A stretch of 64,000 nt of DNA. Source: Saprospiraceae bacterium (GTDB taxonomy: Bacteria > Bacteroidota > Bacteroidia > Chitinophagales > Saprospiraceae). This document shows, in pieces, positions 27,849 through 36,949 of this stretch. The translations under genes and the position numbers were made by a program. The notes under the pieces are model-generated. The model was not told where the DNA came from, ran no database searches, and saw only the letters and a program-made list of their open reading frames with translations. Numbering within the stretch: position 1 is the stretch's first letter; the number at the start of each line of letters is the position of its first letter. Where the stretch lies: NCBI GenBank assembly GCA_020629715.1, contig JAHDCU010000007.1:124001-188000 (forward strand), in the 5' to 3' direction.

Positions 27849-28547
27849 TTACATCGCCATCGCTAATGTAGTCATACTTATCGTTTTAGCTCCTGATTGT
27901 TTACAAAGATGAGCGCATGCTTCGAGCGTAGCGCCTGATGTCACCACATCATCGACGAGTAGCACATGACGACCTGAAAGGTCTGCATGAGTACTTGTAT
28001 TAAAACTGAGCTGTACGTTTTGCAACCTCTCCTCTCTTGATTTTGCAGTCTGAGAGTCGTTATTCATGACTTTTATGAGCGCATTATTAACTATGGGAAT
28101 ACCTGTAGATTCTAGTATTCCTTTGGCTAGTTCTTCACTCTGATTGTATCCTCTCCAATGTTGTTTTTTAGTATGTAGCGGAACAGGGAGCATAAGTTCA
28201 GGTGGTTCATTTATCCAATATTGAGAGATCGACAGACCTAATTGCTGTCCGATAAAATTGGCAATTTCCTTTTTACCCTGATACTTTAATGCATGAAGCA
28301 TTTGCTGTACTCGAGATGATTTATAATTATACAAATAGGAAGCAGCGTATTTGATATCTAGCCGCCCCAACAATCTTTCTTTGAAGTCATTATGATGATT
28401 AGAAAATTGGTCTGTACGAGGTAAATGGAAATCACATTCAAGACAAAATAAATTGTCTTTCACAGGAGCATCTTCAAAACAACATAAACATAACTGCGGA
28501 TAGATCAGTCCAATAAAATCTTTAAAATAACTACACAACCTTTTCAT
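27849..28547 (-). CDS. comF: ComF family phosphoribosyltransferase-like protein
   Basis: A 232-residue protein. An N-terminal four-Cys zinc-finger-like region (CLCCFED, CLEC) is followed by MLPVPLHTKKQHWRGYNQSEELAKGI. The PRPP-binding motif is HVLLVDDVVTSGATLEAC. ComF proteins take part in DNA uptake in naturally transformable bacteria, and homologues are widespread without proven competence. It lies 30 bases downstream of nothing else on its strand; the DegP/Q-type gene upstream ends at its own terminator. Confidence 0.88.
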   Translation of the reverse strand: MKRLCSYFKDFIGLIYPQLCLCCFEDAPVKDNLFCLECDFHLPRTDQFSNHHNDFKERLLGRLDIKYAASYLYNYKSSRVQQMLHALKYQGKKEIANFIGQQLGLSISQYWINEPPELMLPVPLHTKKQHWRGYNQSEELAKGILESTGIPIVNNALIKVMNNDSQTAKSREERLQNVQLSFNTSTHADLSGRHVLLVDDVVTSGATLEACAHLCKQSGAKTISMTTLAMAM

Positions 28548-28641
28548 ATCAATAAAAATACGGTGTAAAGAGATATTAATCCATAACTGATTGTGGGTAT
28601 AAGATAGATTGTTAAAATCTAAATCTTATCACAATGATCAT

Positions 28642-28674
28642 AAAAAAAACGTCTGCTCTAGGGAAGAGCAGACG
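28642..28674 (-). terminator. Strong rho-independent terminator of the DegP/DegQ-type protease gene
   Basis: A perfect 10-bp stem (28650-28659 cgtctgctct with 28665-28674 agagcagacg) and a 5-base loop. On the minus strand it is followed by eight T residues (28642-28649). It lies 58 bases beyond the protease stop codon. Confidence 0.9.
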
Positions 28675-28731
28675 CATCAAAACAAAACGAAAAACCAACT
28701 TTATTGTAATAACAGAGCAGATGTCGCTATG

Positions 28732-29934
28732 TTATAATTTTCTCTTTAATCTTATAGGAAGTGTCTTCTTTACACCATCTCTGTTGATCGTGATATCGAG
28801 TACATCTCCTACAGCTGTGAACTTCATCACTTCTAATAAATCATCAAACGTCTCTATTTTTGTATTGTTCACTTTGGTAATGACATCATTAGGTAAAAGT
28901 CCACCAAATTGCGCTGCACTACCACGATCAACAGATTGAACATAGACACCGACATCTGTTTTAAGACTTAATTCTTTTGCGATCTCTTTATCGAGAGTGT
29001 TACCTGCGATACCAAGGCTTGTTCTTTCTATATCGCCATTTTCTATGATATCATTGACAATACGATTGACCAGGTTTGATGGTATTGCAAATGAGTAACC
29101 AGCATAAACTCCAGTAGGAGTTGCTATTGCAGTATTGATTCCTACAAGATCACCATTGGTATTGACTAGAGCCCCACCACTGTTACCTGGATTTACCGCA
29201 GCATCTGTTTGTATAAATTCTTCGATGCTTTTATCCTCTTGAATGATATCAAGGTCGCGACCTTTGGCACTAACGATTCCCGCAGTAACAGTCGATGTAA
29301 GGTCGAAAGGGTTACCTACTGCCAATACCCATTCACCGATATTCACTTGGTCGCTATCTGCAAATTTTAGCTTTGGTAGACCATCGGCTTCTATTTTGAG
29401 TACTGCAAGATCTGATGAAGGATCAGTCCCAATTTTTACGGCATCGTATTGCTTTCCATTATTGAGCGTCACGATAATTTCATCTGCAAATCCTACCACG
29501 TGGTTATTAGTGATTATATAACCATCTTCTGACATCACGACGCCTGATCCAGTTCCATTTTTAGGTTGATAAAAATTTTGACCAAACATATCTCCGCCAA
29601 ATCCACCACCAAAAAAGTCTTCCATATTAAAGAAGTCACCAAAAGGATTATTTCTGCGGTTTTGCTGTTGACGTTGGCGCTGCTCATTATATCTCTGCTG
29701 TGCTAAGGTCTTGGACTCTTGTGCTCGTATATGTACTACAGCTTCAGTAGCCTTACTAGAAGCACTTACAAAGTCCATAGGCAAAGCAACCGCATTGCTG
29801 ATCGCTACCTGATGAGAAAATTTGGGAGAAGTATTGGATGGATGCTCTATCTCAGACTGATTCCATTGGAATATCGCTACAGTCATGATGGCACCTAGGG
29901 CTGAGGCTAGAATAAGAGACAAAAATTGTTTCAT
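28732..29934 (-). CDS. Do-like periplasmic serine protease (DegP/DegQ/HtrA family)
   Basis: A 400-residue S1C protease with an N-terminal membrane anchor or signal (LSLILASALGAIMTVAIF). The catalytic triad is visible: His145 in ITNNHVVG, Asp175 in PSSDLAVLK and Ser252 in NPGNSGGAL. A Gln/Arg-rich and Gly/Phe-rich linker precedes the protease domain. Only one clear PDZ domain follows (SVDRGSAAQFGGLLPNDVI), so it is more DegS-like in layout than two-PDZ DegP, although Bacteroidota members of this length are usually called Do proteases. It degrades misfolded envelope proteins. It is monocistronic, with its own terminator. Confidence 0.9.
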   Translation of the reverse strand: MKQFLSLILASALGAIMTVAIFQWNQSEIEHPSNTSPKFSHQVAISNAVALPMDFVSASSKATEAVVHIRAQESKTLAQQRYNEQRQRQQQNRRNNPFGDFFNMEDFFGGGFGGDMFGQNFYQPKNGTGSGVVMSEDGYIITNNHVVGFADEIIVTLNNGKQYDAVKIGTDPSSDLAVLKIEADGLPKLKFADSDQVNIGEWVLAVGNPFDLTSTVTAGIVSAKGRDLDIIQEDKSIEEFIQTDAAVNPGNSGGALVNTNGDLVGINTAIATPTGVYAGYSFAIPSNLVNRIVNDIIENGDIERTSLGIAGNTLDKEIAKELSLKTDVGVYVQSVDRGSAAQFGGLLPNDVITKVNNTKIETFDDLLEVMKFTAVGDVLDITINRDGVKKTLPIRLKRKL

Positions 29935-30075
29935 AATTCAAATCAGTTTTAAGTTTTTAAAAATAAAGGTTTCACTTGGTGCTGGAAAAACGCCTTAGTT
30001 ATTTGAAAGATTGATAGACAACTTTCGTTTAACAATACATTAACGAGATGAGGAATTAAAAATCGGAACCTTTAA

Positions 30076-30327
30076 TCATAATATTAGCTGATCAATTTCT
30101 GCAGCTAGGTTGATATCTCTTTTCGTAACAACATTACCTTGATCGTGAGTGGTAAGTTTGATAAATACCTTATTGTAGATATTTTCCCAATAAGGGTGAT
30201 GGTTATGCTTTTCTGCAAGCACAGCCACCTTGCTCATAAAGGCAAAAGCCTCCATAAAATCTTTGAACTCAAAATGTGCCTCTAACGCGTCATTTTGACG
30301 TGTCCATCTATCTGAAACTCCAGTCAT
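30076..30327 (-). CDS. 4a-hydroxytetrahydrobiopterin dehydratase (pterin carbinolamine dehydratase)
   Basis: An 83-residue enzyme of standard size. The active-site block is [17 protein letters not shown], followed by [19 protein letters not shown], diagnostic of the family. It dehydrates the 4a-carbinolamine formed by aromatic amino-acid hydroxylases, recycling the pterin cofactor. Its start overlaps the 3' end of the M42 peptidase gene by 20 bases, so translation is probably coupled. No aromatic hydroxylase gene is visible in the window. Confidence 0.92.
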   Translation of the reverse strand: MTGVSDRWTRQNDALEAHFEFKDFMEAFAFMSKVAVLAEKHNHHPYWENIYNKVFIKLTTHDQGNVVTKRDINLAAEIDQLIL

Positions 30328-31354
30328 AAGTATTTAGATTACTCAAAGAGTGCTTCAATAGTTCGATGCAATCTTGAATATCTTGCTTATGAGCCATTTC
30401 TATGACTTGATGTAGGTATCGGCATGGTATAGAGATGGCACCTGAGATAGATCCACCTTTAGCATCTCGTTGTAAACTGGCCGTATCTGTACCTCCTGCC
30501 GGTAATAATTCCAACTGGTTTTTGATATTATTCTTAGCGGCGACCTCTTTCATATACTCTACCATACGATAGTCACAGATGGTACGACCGTCTAATACTT
30601 TTATAGCTGCACCTTCCCCAACTCGACTCACATACTCATGTGGACTTGCTCCTGGAAGATCATTGGCCAATGTCACATCTAATGCTATTCCAAAATCAGG
30701 ATCATAGCCTGATGCTGCTGTTGTTGCTCCTCTTAATCCTACCTCTTCTTGTACTGTAAATGCTCCATAAATAGTATATGGTACCTTCTGCTCTTTAAGC
30801 GCTCTCAATGCTTCTATAAGTATGAAAACAGAAACTCGATTGTCAAGAGACTTAGCGTTTACACAGTCTCCCATTTCGATCAATTCTCGCTCACGTGTGA
30901 TTGGGCTACCTATCTTTATTTTCTTTTTAGCTTCTTCTTTGGATAGTCCTGTATCTATAAAATAATCTTGAATTTTTGGCGCTTTATTTCGCTCCTCAGG
31001 TGTCATGATATGTATAGGTTTAGTGCCCATAACCCCAATAATATCGTCATCAGAATGGATAATTACCCGCTGTGCGGTCAATGTTTTGGGATCAAATCCA
31101 CCCAATGGGTGAAAGCGTACAAAACCATCATCATCGATATGAGAAACTATGAACCCAATCTCATCCATATGAGCGGCAACCATGACTGACTTATCTTCCG
31201 TACCTTTTTTGATGGCAATGATATTACCCATAGCATCTAGTTTTACCTCATCTACTAATGGCGTAACTTCTTCTAATATATATGCTCTTATTCTTTGTTC
31301 AAACCCTGGAGCTCCTGGCACCCTACATAGATCGCTTAATAGCTTGACATTCAT
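30308..31354 (-). CDS. M42 family metallopeptidase (glutamyl aminopeptidase type)
   Basis: A 348-residue cytoplasmic di-metal aminopeptidase. Metal ligands fit [11 protein letters not shown] (His and Asp), SLDNRVSV (bridging Asp), [11 protein letters not shown] (catalytic and ligand Glu) and ALDVTLAND. The C-terminal ligand His lies in [12 protein letters not shown]. These enzymes trim N-terminal residues from short peptides and form tetrahedral dodecamers. It overlaps the pterin dehydratase gene at its 3' end. Confidence 0.93.
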   Translation of the reverse strand: MNVKLLSDLCRVPGAPGFEQRIRAYILEEVTPLVDEVKLDAMGNIIAIKKGTEDKSVMVAAHMDEIGFIVSHIDDDGFVRFHPLGGFDPKTLTAQRVIIHSDDDIIGVMGTKPIHIMTPEERNKAPKIQDYFIDTGLSKEEAKKKIKIGSPITRERELIEMGDCVNAKSLDNRVSVFILIEALRALKEQKVPYTIYGAFTVQEEVGLRGATTAASGYDPDFGIALDVTLANDLPGASPHEYVSRVGEGAAIKVLDGRTICDYRMVEYMKEVAAKNNIKNQLELLPAGGTDTASLQRDAKGGSISGAISIPCRYLHQVIEMAHKQDIQDCIELLKHSLSNLNTYDWSFR

Positions 31355-31482
31355 AGACTATTGATTTTGAGACGAAAATACAATAAATCGATAAAGCTCA
31401 ACAAATTTTAAGCTATTACATACGAATGTTATCATATAGTAAATCGTACGGTGAATATGCCTACCTTCGAACTATGTCTTTA

Positions 31483-32931
31483 ATGAAGAGTTTTGCGAAA
31501 GAAACAGTGGTCTACGGAATAGGAAGCATCCTGCCGAGACTATTAAGTTTTTTATTTGCGGCGCTTGGTTTGACACGGCTTTTTGATCCTTCAGATTTCG
31601 GTATCCACGGTATCATGTACTCTTTTGTTGCATTCGTAATCGTAGTGGTTACATTTAGGATGGAAACTGCTTTTTTTCGATTTGGTAGAAAACTTGAAGA
31701 TAGGTTGAATGCCTTTAATACCACCGCATGGATAGTCATAGTTCTCAGTCTTTCCGCATTTTGTATTACTTGTTTATTTTCTGATCGTATAGCATCTATG
31801 TTGACCGATGCTTCTGATGCAAGATATGTGAGATGGTTTGCGTTGATTGCCTTATTTGATGCAACAGCAGCAGTTCCTTTTGCATTACTGAGATTGGAAA
31901 ATAAGGCTAAGCGATTCGCGGCATTGAAGGTATTTAATGCAGTCTTTACTGTATTGCTAATGCTATTTTTTCTTCTTGGTATTCCTAATCATTTTTTATC
32001 TAATACTAGCTCTTCCTTCTATGCGGGTTGGACTCGTCTTGATCTGATTTTTTTGGCTAATGCTGTGGCTAGTGGATTGATACTGTTGCTTTTAGCACCT
32101 CAATATAGAGGCCTTCAAAGAAGGGTTGATGTAGACCAAGTAAAGCAAGTATTGAGTTATGCTTGGCCTCTGGTCATCGTAGTTATTGCTCATGTGATCA
32201 ATAATCTAAGTGATCGATGGTTTATCAAAGAATTTAGTGCTTCAGGTAATGATTTAGTTGCATCAGGTATCTATAATGGATGTATCAAGATTGCCATATT
32301 CATGACCTTATTTACGACGGCTTTCAATTATGCGGCAGAGCCATTCTTTTTCAAAAATGCTGATCGTAAAGATAGTTATCAGATTTATGGTCAGTTGACC
32401 TTGGCCTATACTATCGTAGCTTGTATAGTCTTTTTGGGTATCAATATGAATATAGACCTCCTCAAGCATATGATCGATAGCGAATATCATGCAGGCTTAG
32501 GAATTGTACCTATTGTTAGCCTAGCCTATTTGTTTTTAGGTATTTACTACAATTTTGCTATTTGGTATAAGCTCAAAGACAAGACTACTGTAGGTGCTAT
32601 CATTGGGATTGTAGGTGCAATTATTACCATATCTATCAATATAGTATTAGTCCCGAAAATATCATTTTATGGAAGTGCTATCGCGAGTTTAATTTGCTTT
32701 TCATCCATGTGTATGATGGCTTACATCACTGGACGAAAGCATATGCCTATACATTACCCGCTTGTAAAAATGGGAAGCTATATCGGTCTTAGTATTCTAA
32801 TATTTGTAATATTCTGGATGATCCGGGATCAACTGAACACCATACTTACTTTAGTAGTTGGTAACGGAATTATATTAGCACTCATAGCAGCGGCTTATCG
32901 AATAGATTTGAAAAAAATAGCCAAGACTTAA
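31483..32931 (+). CDS. Oligosaccharide flippase / polysaccharide biosynthesis membrane protein (Wzx/MATE-like)
   Basis: About 482 residues with 12-14 predicted transmembrane helices. The N terminus MKSFAKETVVYGIGSILPRLLSFL and the LFDPSDFGIHGIM loop are typical of the polysaccharide-biosynthesis flippase family, which moves undecaprenyl-linked oligosaccharides across the inner membrane. The open frame begins at ATG 31426 and also has ATG 31474; ATG 31483 is chosen because the membrane domain begins there. It stands alone, with no glycosyltransferase cluster beside it. Confidence 0.82.
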   Translation: MKSFAKETVVYGIGSILPRLLSFLFAALGLTRLFDPSDFGIHGIMYSFVAFVIVVVTFRMETAFFRFGRKLEDRLNAFNTTAWIVIVLSLSAFCITCLFSDRIASMLTDASDARYVRWFALIALFDATAAVPFALLRLENKAKRFAALKVFNAVFTVLLMLFFLLGIPNHFLSNTSSSFYAGWTRLDLIFLANAVASGLILLLLAPQYRGLQRRVDVDQVKQVLSYAWPLVIVVIAHVINNLSDRWFIKEFSASGNDLVASGIYNGCIKIAIFMTLFTTAFNYAAEPFFFKNADRKDSYQIYGQLTLAYTIVACIVFLGINMNIDLLKHMIDSEYHAGLGIVPIVSLAYLFLGIYYNFAIWYKLKDKTTVGAIIGIVGAIITISINIVLVPKISFYGSAIASLICFSSMCMMAYITGRKHMPIHYPLVKMGSYIGLSILIFVIFWMIRDQLNTILTLVVGNGIILALIAAAYRIDLKKIAKT

Positions 32932-32941
32932 TGGATAGGTA

Positions 32942-33106
32942 TTAGAAGACAGATGTCCTTAAATAATCCCAAATATATTGACCTTCGAAAAGAAGATAAG
33001 CTACTAGAGCCAAAAGAGCGAAGAGCATAAAAATCTTCAAATTTTTCCAGGACTGAGCATTTTTTTCTCGTCGGCTTTTATATCGTTTTCTAGAGCTGTA
33101 GGACAT
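32942..33106 (-). CDS. Small single-pass membrane protein (54 aa), uncharacterised
   Basis: Read by hand. ATG 33106 gives MSYSSRKRYKSRREKNAQSW, a strongly basic 16-residue N terminus, then a hydrophobic helix (IFMLFALLALVAYLLF) and EGQYIWDYLRTSVF before TAA at 32942. The positive-inside layout and fully open frame suggest a real small membrane protein. It fills most of the gap between the flippase (convergent) and rsgA (upstream, same strand). No family is recognised. Confidence 0.6.
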   Translation of the reverse strand: MSYSSRKRYKSRREKNAQSWKNLKIFMLFALLALVAYLLFEGQYIWDYLRTSVF

Positions 33107-33216
33107 GGGCTTCGCCGTTTAGGGTTTATAAGTATACCGTTTTGAAGATGCAAAAATAAGATTTGGAGGTTAAACCTTAAACTCTAAAGGATGTGTAAAA
33201 TCTTGCTGCGCAAGTT

Positions 33217-34167
33217 TTACACATCCTTAATCCTTTCCCAGTAGTTTTGATCTTCTACTTCTTCTATAAGTTGTAGATAATTATTATACCTCAATTCACT
33301 AATTTCTCCAGTCTCAAGCTTGTCTTTAACGGCACATTTAGGTTCATTGCGATGGGTACAATCTCCAAATTTGCAATCTTCCGATGCTTCAAAGAATTCT
33401 CTAAAATTATGAGCTACATCCATGACTTCTAGATGGTTGAATGCTAATGTTTTTACACCGGGAGTGTCGATAATCTTAGTAGTCTCATCAATATCAAACA
33501 TTTCAGCAAAAGTCGTAGTATGCTGACCTTTGCCCGAGTAATTGGATAAATCCTGAGTTCTGAGATCGAGCTGATCACTTAAAGTATTCACAAGTGAAGA
33601 TTTACCTACTCCTGATTGTCCTGCCACTAAAGTGACTTTATCTGATAACATGGCTTTCAAATCATCGAGCCCTGTGCTATCCACGGATGAAGTAAGTATT
33701 ACGTCATATCCGATCTTATTATAGATCCCTTTTAAATAGTTAAATACGCCAATATCACCTTTGTCGTACAGATCAGATTTATTGAAAATAATCGTTACAG
33801 GAATATTGTAGGGCTCTGTCATCAAAAGAAACCGATCTATAAAACCCTGCTTTAACTTTGGCTCCCGTATAGTAACAATTACGATGGCTTGGTCAACATT
33901 GGCAGCTAATAGATGTACAAAGTGTTTTTTACGAGGAGATTGTCGTACTACATAGTTTTTACGATCCAATATCTCTTTAATAATACCCGTGTTCTCTTCT
34001 TCATTTTCGATGATATATTTGACATGGTCACCCACAGCAACTGGATTAGTGACCTTTTTACCATCCAATCGAAATTTTCCAATAATTCGACAAGCAACAG
34101 TCTCGCCTTCATGATCTTTTATATTATACCAACTCCCCGTAGATCTGATAACGATGCCTTCTCTCAT
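33217..34167 (-). CDS. rsgA: Ribosome small-subunit-dependent GTPase A (RsgA)
   Basis: A 316-residue circularly permuted GTPase that acts late in 30S ribosome maturation. An N-terminal OB fold is followed by permuted G motifs in the order IIFNKSDLY (G4), AGQSGVGKSSLVN (P-loop) and DTPGVKTLAF (G3). The C-terminal zinc-binding block (CKFGDCTHRNEPKCAVK) has the expected Cys/His pattern. It lies 9 bases downstream of the GGGP synthase gene, so the two are cotranscribed. Confidence 0.95.
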   Translation of the reverse strand: MREGIVIRSTGSWYNIKDHEGETVACRIIGKFRLDGKKVTNPVAVGDHVKYIIENEEENTGIIKEILDRKNYVVRQSPRKKHFVHLLAANVDQAIVIVTIREPKLKQGFIDRFLLMTEPYNIPVTIIFNKSDLYDKGDIGVFNYLKGIYNKIGYDVILTSSVDSTGLDDLKAMLSDKVTLVAGQSGVGKSSLVNTLSDQLDLRTQDLSNYSGKGQHTTTFAEMFDIDETTKIIDTPGVKTLAFNHLEVMDVAHNFREFFEASEDCKFGDCTHRNEPKCAVKDKLETGEISELRYNNYLQLIEEVEDQNYWERIKDV

Positions 34168-34176
34168 TTCACGTAC

Positions 34177-34932
34177 TTATGCAGGAGTAACATTCATACT
34201 ATGGATACTGTTGGCAATATCTATGATCAAATTAGGGTCTTTTTCAATAGCATTACCCACCACAATAAGGTCAGCTCCCGCTTTTACATTGGCTAAAGCC
34301 TTTTCGGGAGTCTCTATACCACCACCAATGATCAATGGAATATCTATGGCAGAACTTACCGCATCAATCATCTCCTCTGAGATTGGAATCTCTGCGCCAC
34401 TACCCGCATCCATATAAATTAGTTTTAGGCCCAGCATCTCACCGGCCATTGCCGTGGTCATGGCGATATCGTTTTTCTTAGCAGGAATCGGATTAGTATT
34501 GCTCATGTAAGTCACCGTAGTTGAAACACCACCATCTATCAACATATATCCTGTAGGCATAATTTCTAGTGGGCTCATTTTCAAAAAAGGTGCGGTCACT
34601 ACATGTTTACCAATCAATAATTCTGCATTTCTTCCTGATATCAAGGATAGAAAAAGTAATGCATCAGCCTTATAACTCAGTTGAAAAGAATTACCTGGGA
34701 ATAAAACCATGGGTATATCAGGACAATGGGTTTTTATGGATTTCAATACCATGTCTAGCATGTCATTGACGATCAAGCTACCGCCAATAAAAAAGTAATC
34801 TACTTTAGCCTCTTTAGACAGCTCCAACACTCTGTCCAACTGCTTAAGCCTAACCTTGTCTGGATCGATAAGTACAGCAAAAGATTTTTTACCGTTTTTT
34901 TTATCATCCTGTAGTCGTTGGTATATTGACAT
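34177..34932 (-). CDS. Geranylgeranylglyceryl phosphate synthase family protein
   Basis: A 251-residue TIM-barrel prenyltransferase. Signatures are FAVLIDPDK near the N terminus, FFIGGSLI, PMVLFPGNSFQLS, YMDAGSGAEIPIS and LIIGGGIETPEKA followed by AGADLIVVGNAI. The family joins geranylgeranyl diphosphate to sn-glycerol-1-phosphate, the first step of archaeal-type ether lipids. Bacteroidota carry a distinct functional group of these enzymes (Flavobacterium johnsoniae, Zunongwangia). The role of the product in bacteria is poorly understood. It is cotranscribed with rsgA. Confidence 0.9.
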   Translation of the reverse strand: MSIYQRLQDDKKNGKKSFAVLIDPDKVRLKQLDRVLELSKEAKVDYFFIGGSLIVNDMLDMVLKSIKTHCPDIPMVLFPGNSFQLSYKADALLFLSLISGRNAELLIGKHVVTAPFLKMSPLEIMPTGYMLIDGGVSTTVTYMSNTNPIPAKKNDIAMTTAMAGEMLGLKLIYMDAGSGAEIPISEEMIDAVSSAIDIPLIIGGGIETPEKALANVKAGADLIVVGNAIEKDPNLIIDIANSIHSMNVTPA

Positions 34933-35133
34933 ATCACTTTATCTGTTTCATACACATAGCCTATAGTACTATGTAGTAGAATTTAGAGGATATTAAGAAA
35001 CTGAATTGAATCATTATTTCTAATACCTTTCGCTATAAATTCTTATGGTGAAGATACTGCTTTTACTATTGGGAAGTGAATACCGTATTTTCTCCAAAAT
35101 CATGACTATCTTTTCGCTCAATAGACACATACT

Positions 35134-36852
35134 ATGAGGTATTATTTATTCACATTATTGTTTTACTTGATTTTTTCATCTAGCCAGGCTCAGCATATGC
35201 ATACTTTACACGAACTAGATCGCAATTACTCTTCTGACTATTTCGAGACTATTGCATTTTATAAGTCTCTTGCCGAAAAATATGATATCATCCAAGTCAA
35301 AGAGTTTGGAAAGACTGACAGTGGCTACCCTTTGCATCAAGTCATTATTGACGTGGATAAATCTTTTGAGCCAAATCCTGATGCCGTCCGGTATTTCGTC
35401 AATAACGGAATACATCCTGGAGAACCATGTGGTATAGATGCCAGTCAACAATGGGTCAGAAGTCTATGTGATGGCACGGTTTCTTCTACAGATCTTGAAG
35501 GTATTCAGATCATTTTGATCCCTGTGTATAACATCGGAGGAGCACTCAATAGAGGTAGTTATAGTAGAGCAAATCAGGATGGACCTAAGCAATATGGTTT
35601 TCGCGGAAACGCAAAAAATCTGGATCTCAATCGAGATTTCATCAAATGTGACAGTAAAAATGCTCAGAGCTTCAATCAGTTATTTTCTAAATGGAGGCCT
35701 CAAATTTTTGTAGATACACATACTTCTAATGGTGCGGATTATCAATATACGATGACTTTGATCCCTACACAGAAAGACAGATTAGGGGGAGCTCAAGCGG
35801 AACTGATGCAAAAAGATATGCTTCCCTATCTCTATGAAAGAATGGACCAAAAGGGCTGGGAAATGACACCTTACGTATACGCTCGCAATACTCCGGATGA
35901 TGGTATCTATGGTTTTTTGGACTTAGCACGATACAGCTCTGGATATGCGGCTACCCATGGTGCTATATCCTTTATGCCCGAGACGCATATGCTTAAGCCC
36001 TATAAGGATCGAGTGGCATCTACCAAAGCATTTTTAGAAAGTATGTTGGCATACATTCAAGAAGAACAGCAAAAAATCAAAAATGCCTACGATCTCCATT
36101 TACAGGAATTGTTGAAAAAAGATCAATTCGACATCAACTGGACAGTGGATATGGAAGCTCAAGATTCTGTCTTATTCAAAGGCTATGAAGCTAAATATAA
36201 ACCCTCGGTGATTACAGGTCAAGATCGTTTATACTATGATCGCAACGATCCCTATGAGAAATCTATCCCGTTTTGGAATACCTATAAATCAACAACAAGT
36301 ATAAAAGCCCCCACTGCATACATTATCCCTCAGGCTTACGATGACGTTATCAAACGGCTGGAATTGAATGGAGTACAAGTAGATCGAGTACAGAAGGACG
36401 CTATGGTGACTGGCTCTGTATATAGAATTGGAGATTTCAAAACACAAGAATCAGCTTACGAAGGTCACTATCTGCACTATGATATTGAATTGAAGGAAAA
36501 GGAGATGCAAAAAAAGATCTATGCCGGTGACTATATTGTGAAAACTCATCAAGCCGCAAAACGCTATATCATTGAAGTACTCGAACCACATGCTCCAGAT
36601 TCTTTTTTTGCATGGAACTTCTTTGATGGAATACTTATGCAAAAGGAGCATTTTTCATCCTATGTATTTGAGGACTTAGCGGTAGAAATTTTGAAAAATC
36701 ATCCAGAAGTAAAAACCGCTTTCGAAAAGAAAAAGATCGAAGATTCTGAATTTGCTCAGAATGCTCGGGCACAACTCAACTATATATATGAACAATCACC
36801 GCATTATGAATACACTCATATGCTGTATCCTGTCATGCGTATTTTTGACTAA
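35134..36852 (+). CDS. Secreted M14-family zinc carboxypeptidase
   Basis: A 572-residue protein with signal peptide YYLFTLLFYLIFSSSQAQ. The zinc motif is H94xxE97 in NNGIHPGEPCG. The third ligand His lies in QIFVDTHTSNG, the substrate Arg/Asn region is NLDLNRDF, and the likely catalytic Glu is in FMPETHML. The ~280 residues after the catalytic domain are of unknown function. It removes C-terminal amino acids from peptides, probably outside the cell or in the periplasm. It is monocistronic and ends with a hairpin. Confidence 0.85.
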   Translation: MRYYLFTLLFYLIFSSSQAQHMHTLHELDRNYSSDYFETIAFYKSLAEKYDIIQVKEFGKTDSGYPLHQVIIDVDKSFEPNPDAVRYFVNNGIHPGEPCGIDASQQWVRSLCDGTVSSTDLEGIQIILIPVYNIGGALNRGSYSRANQDGPKQYGFRGNAKNLDLNRDFIKCDSKNAQSFNQLFSKWRPQIFVDTHTSNGADYQYTMTLIPTQKDRLGGAQAELMQKDMLPYLYERMDQKGWEMTPYVYARNTPDDGIYGFLDLARYSSGYAATHGAISFMPETHMLKPYKDRVASTKAFLESMLAYIQEEQQKIKNAYDLHLQELLKKDQFDINWTVDMEAQDSVLFKGYEAKYKPSVITGQDRLYYDRNDPYEKSIPFWNTYKSTTSIKAPTAYIIPQAYDDVIKRLELNGVQVDRVQKDAMVTGSVYRIGDFKTQESAYEGHYLHYDIELKEKEMQKKIYAGDYIVKTHQAAKRYIIEVLEPHAPDSFFAWNFFDGILMQKEHFSSYVFEDLAVEILKNHPEVKTAFEKKKIEDSEFAQNARAQLNYIYEQSPHYEYTHMLYPVMRIFD

Positions 36853-36853
36853 C

Positions 36854-36893
36854 TGTCATAATGTCTTGATTATCAAGACGTGAGTGACATTTT
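36854..36893 (+). terminator. Hairpin and short T-run after the M14 peptidase gene
   Basis: The inner stem gtcttga/tcaagac (36863-36869 with 36873-36879) is flanked by outer arms tgtca/tgaca (36854-36858 with 36885-36889) and followed by TTTT. It begins one base after the stop codon. The internal loop makes it a modest terminator. Confidence 0.5.
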
Positions 36894-36949
36894 AGCATAA
36901 AAATATAATTGGTTTCCTATTTGATATATCACAGATATAAAACACCATT

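Noticed and set aside
28634-28939. 101-codon plus-strand ORF antisense to the DegP/Q-type gene
   Set aside because: It runs through the terminator hairpin and the 3' end of a clear protease gene, and shows no domain.
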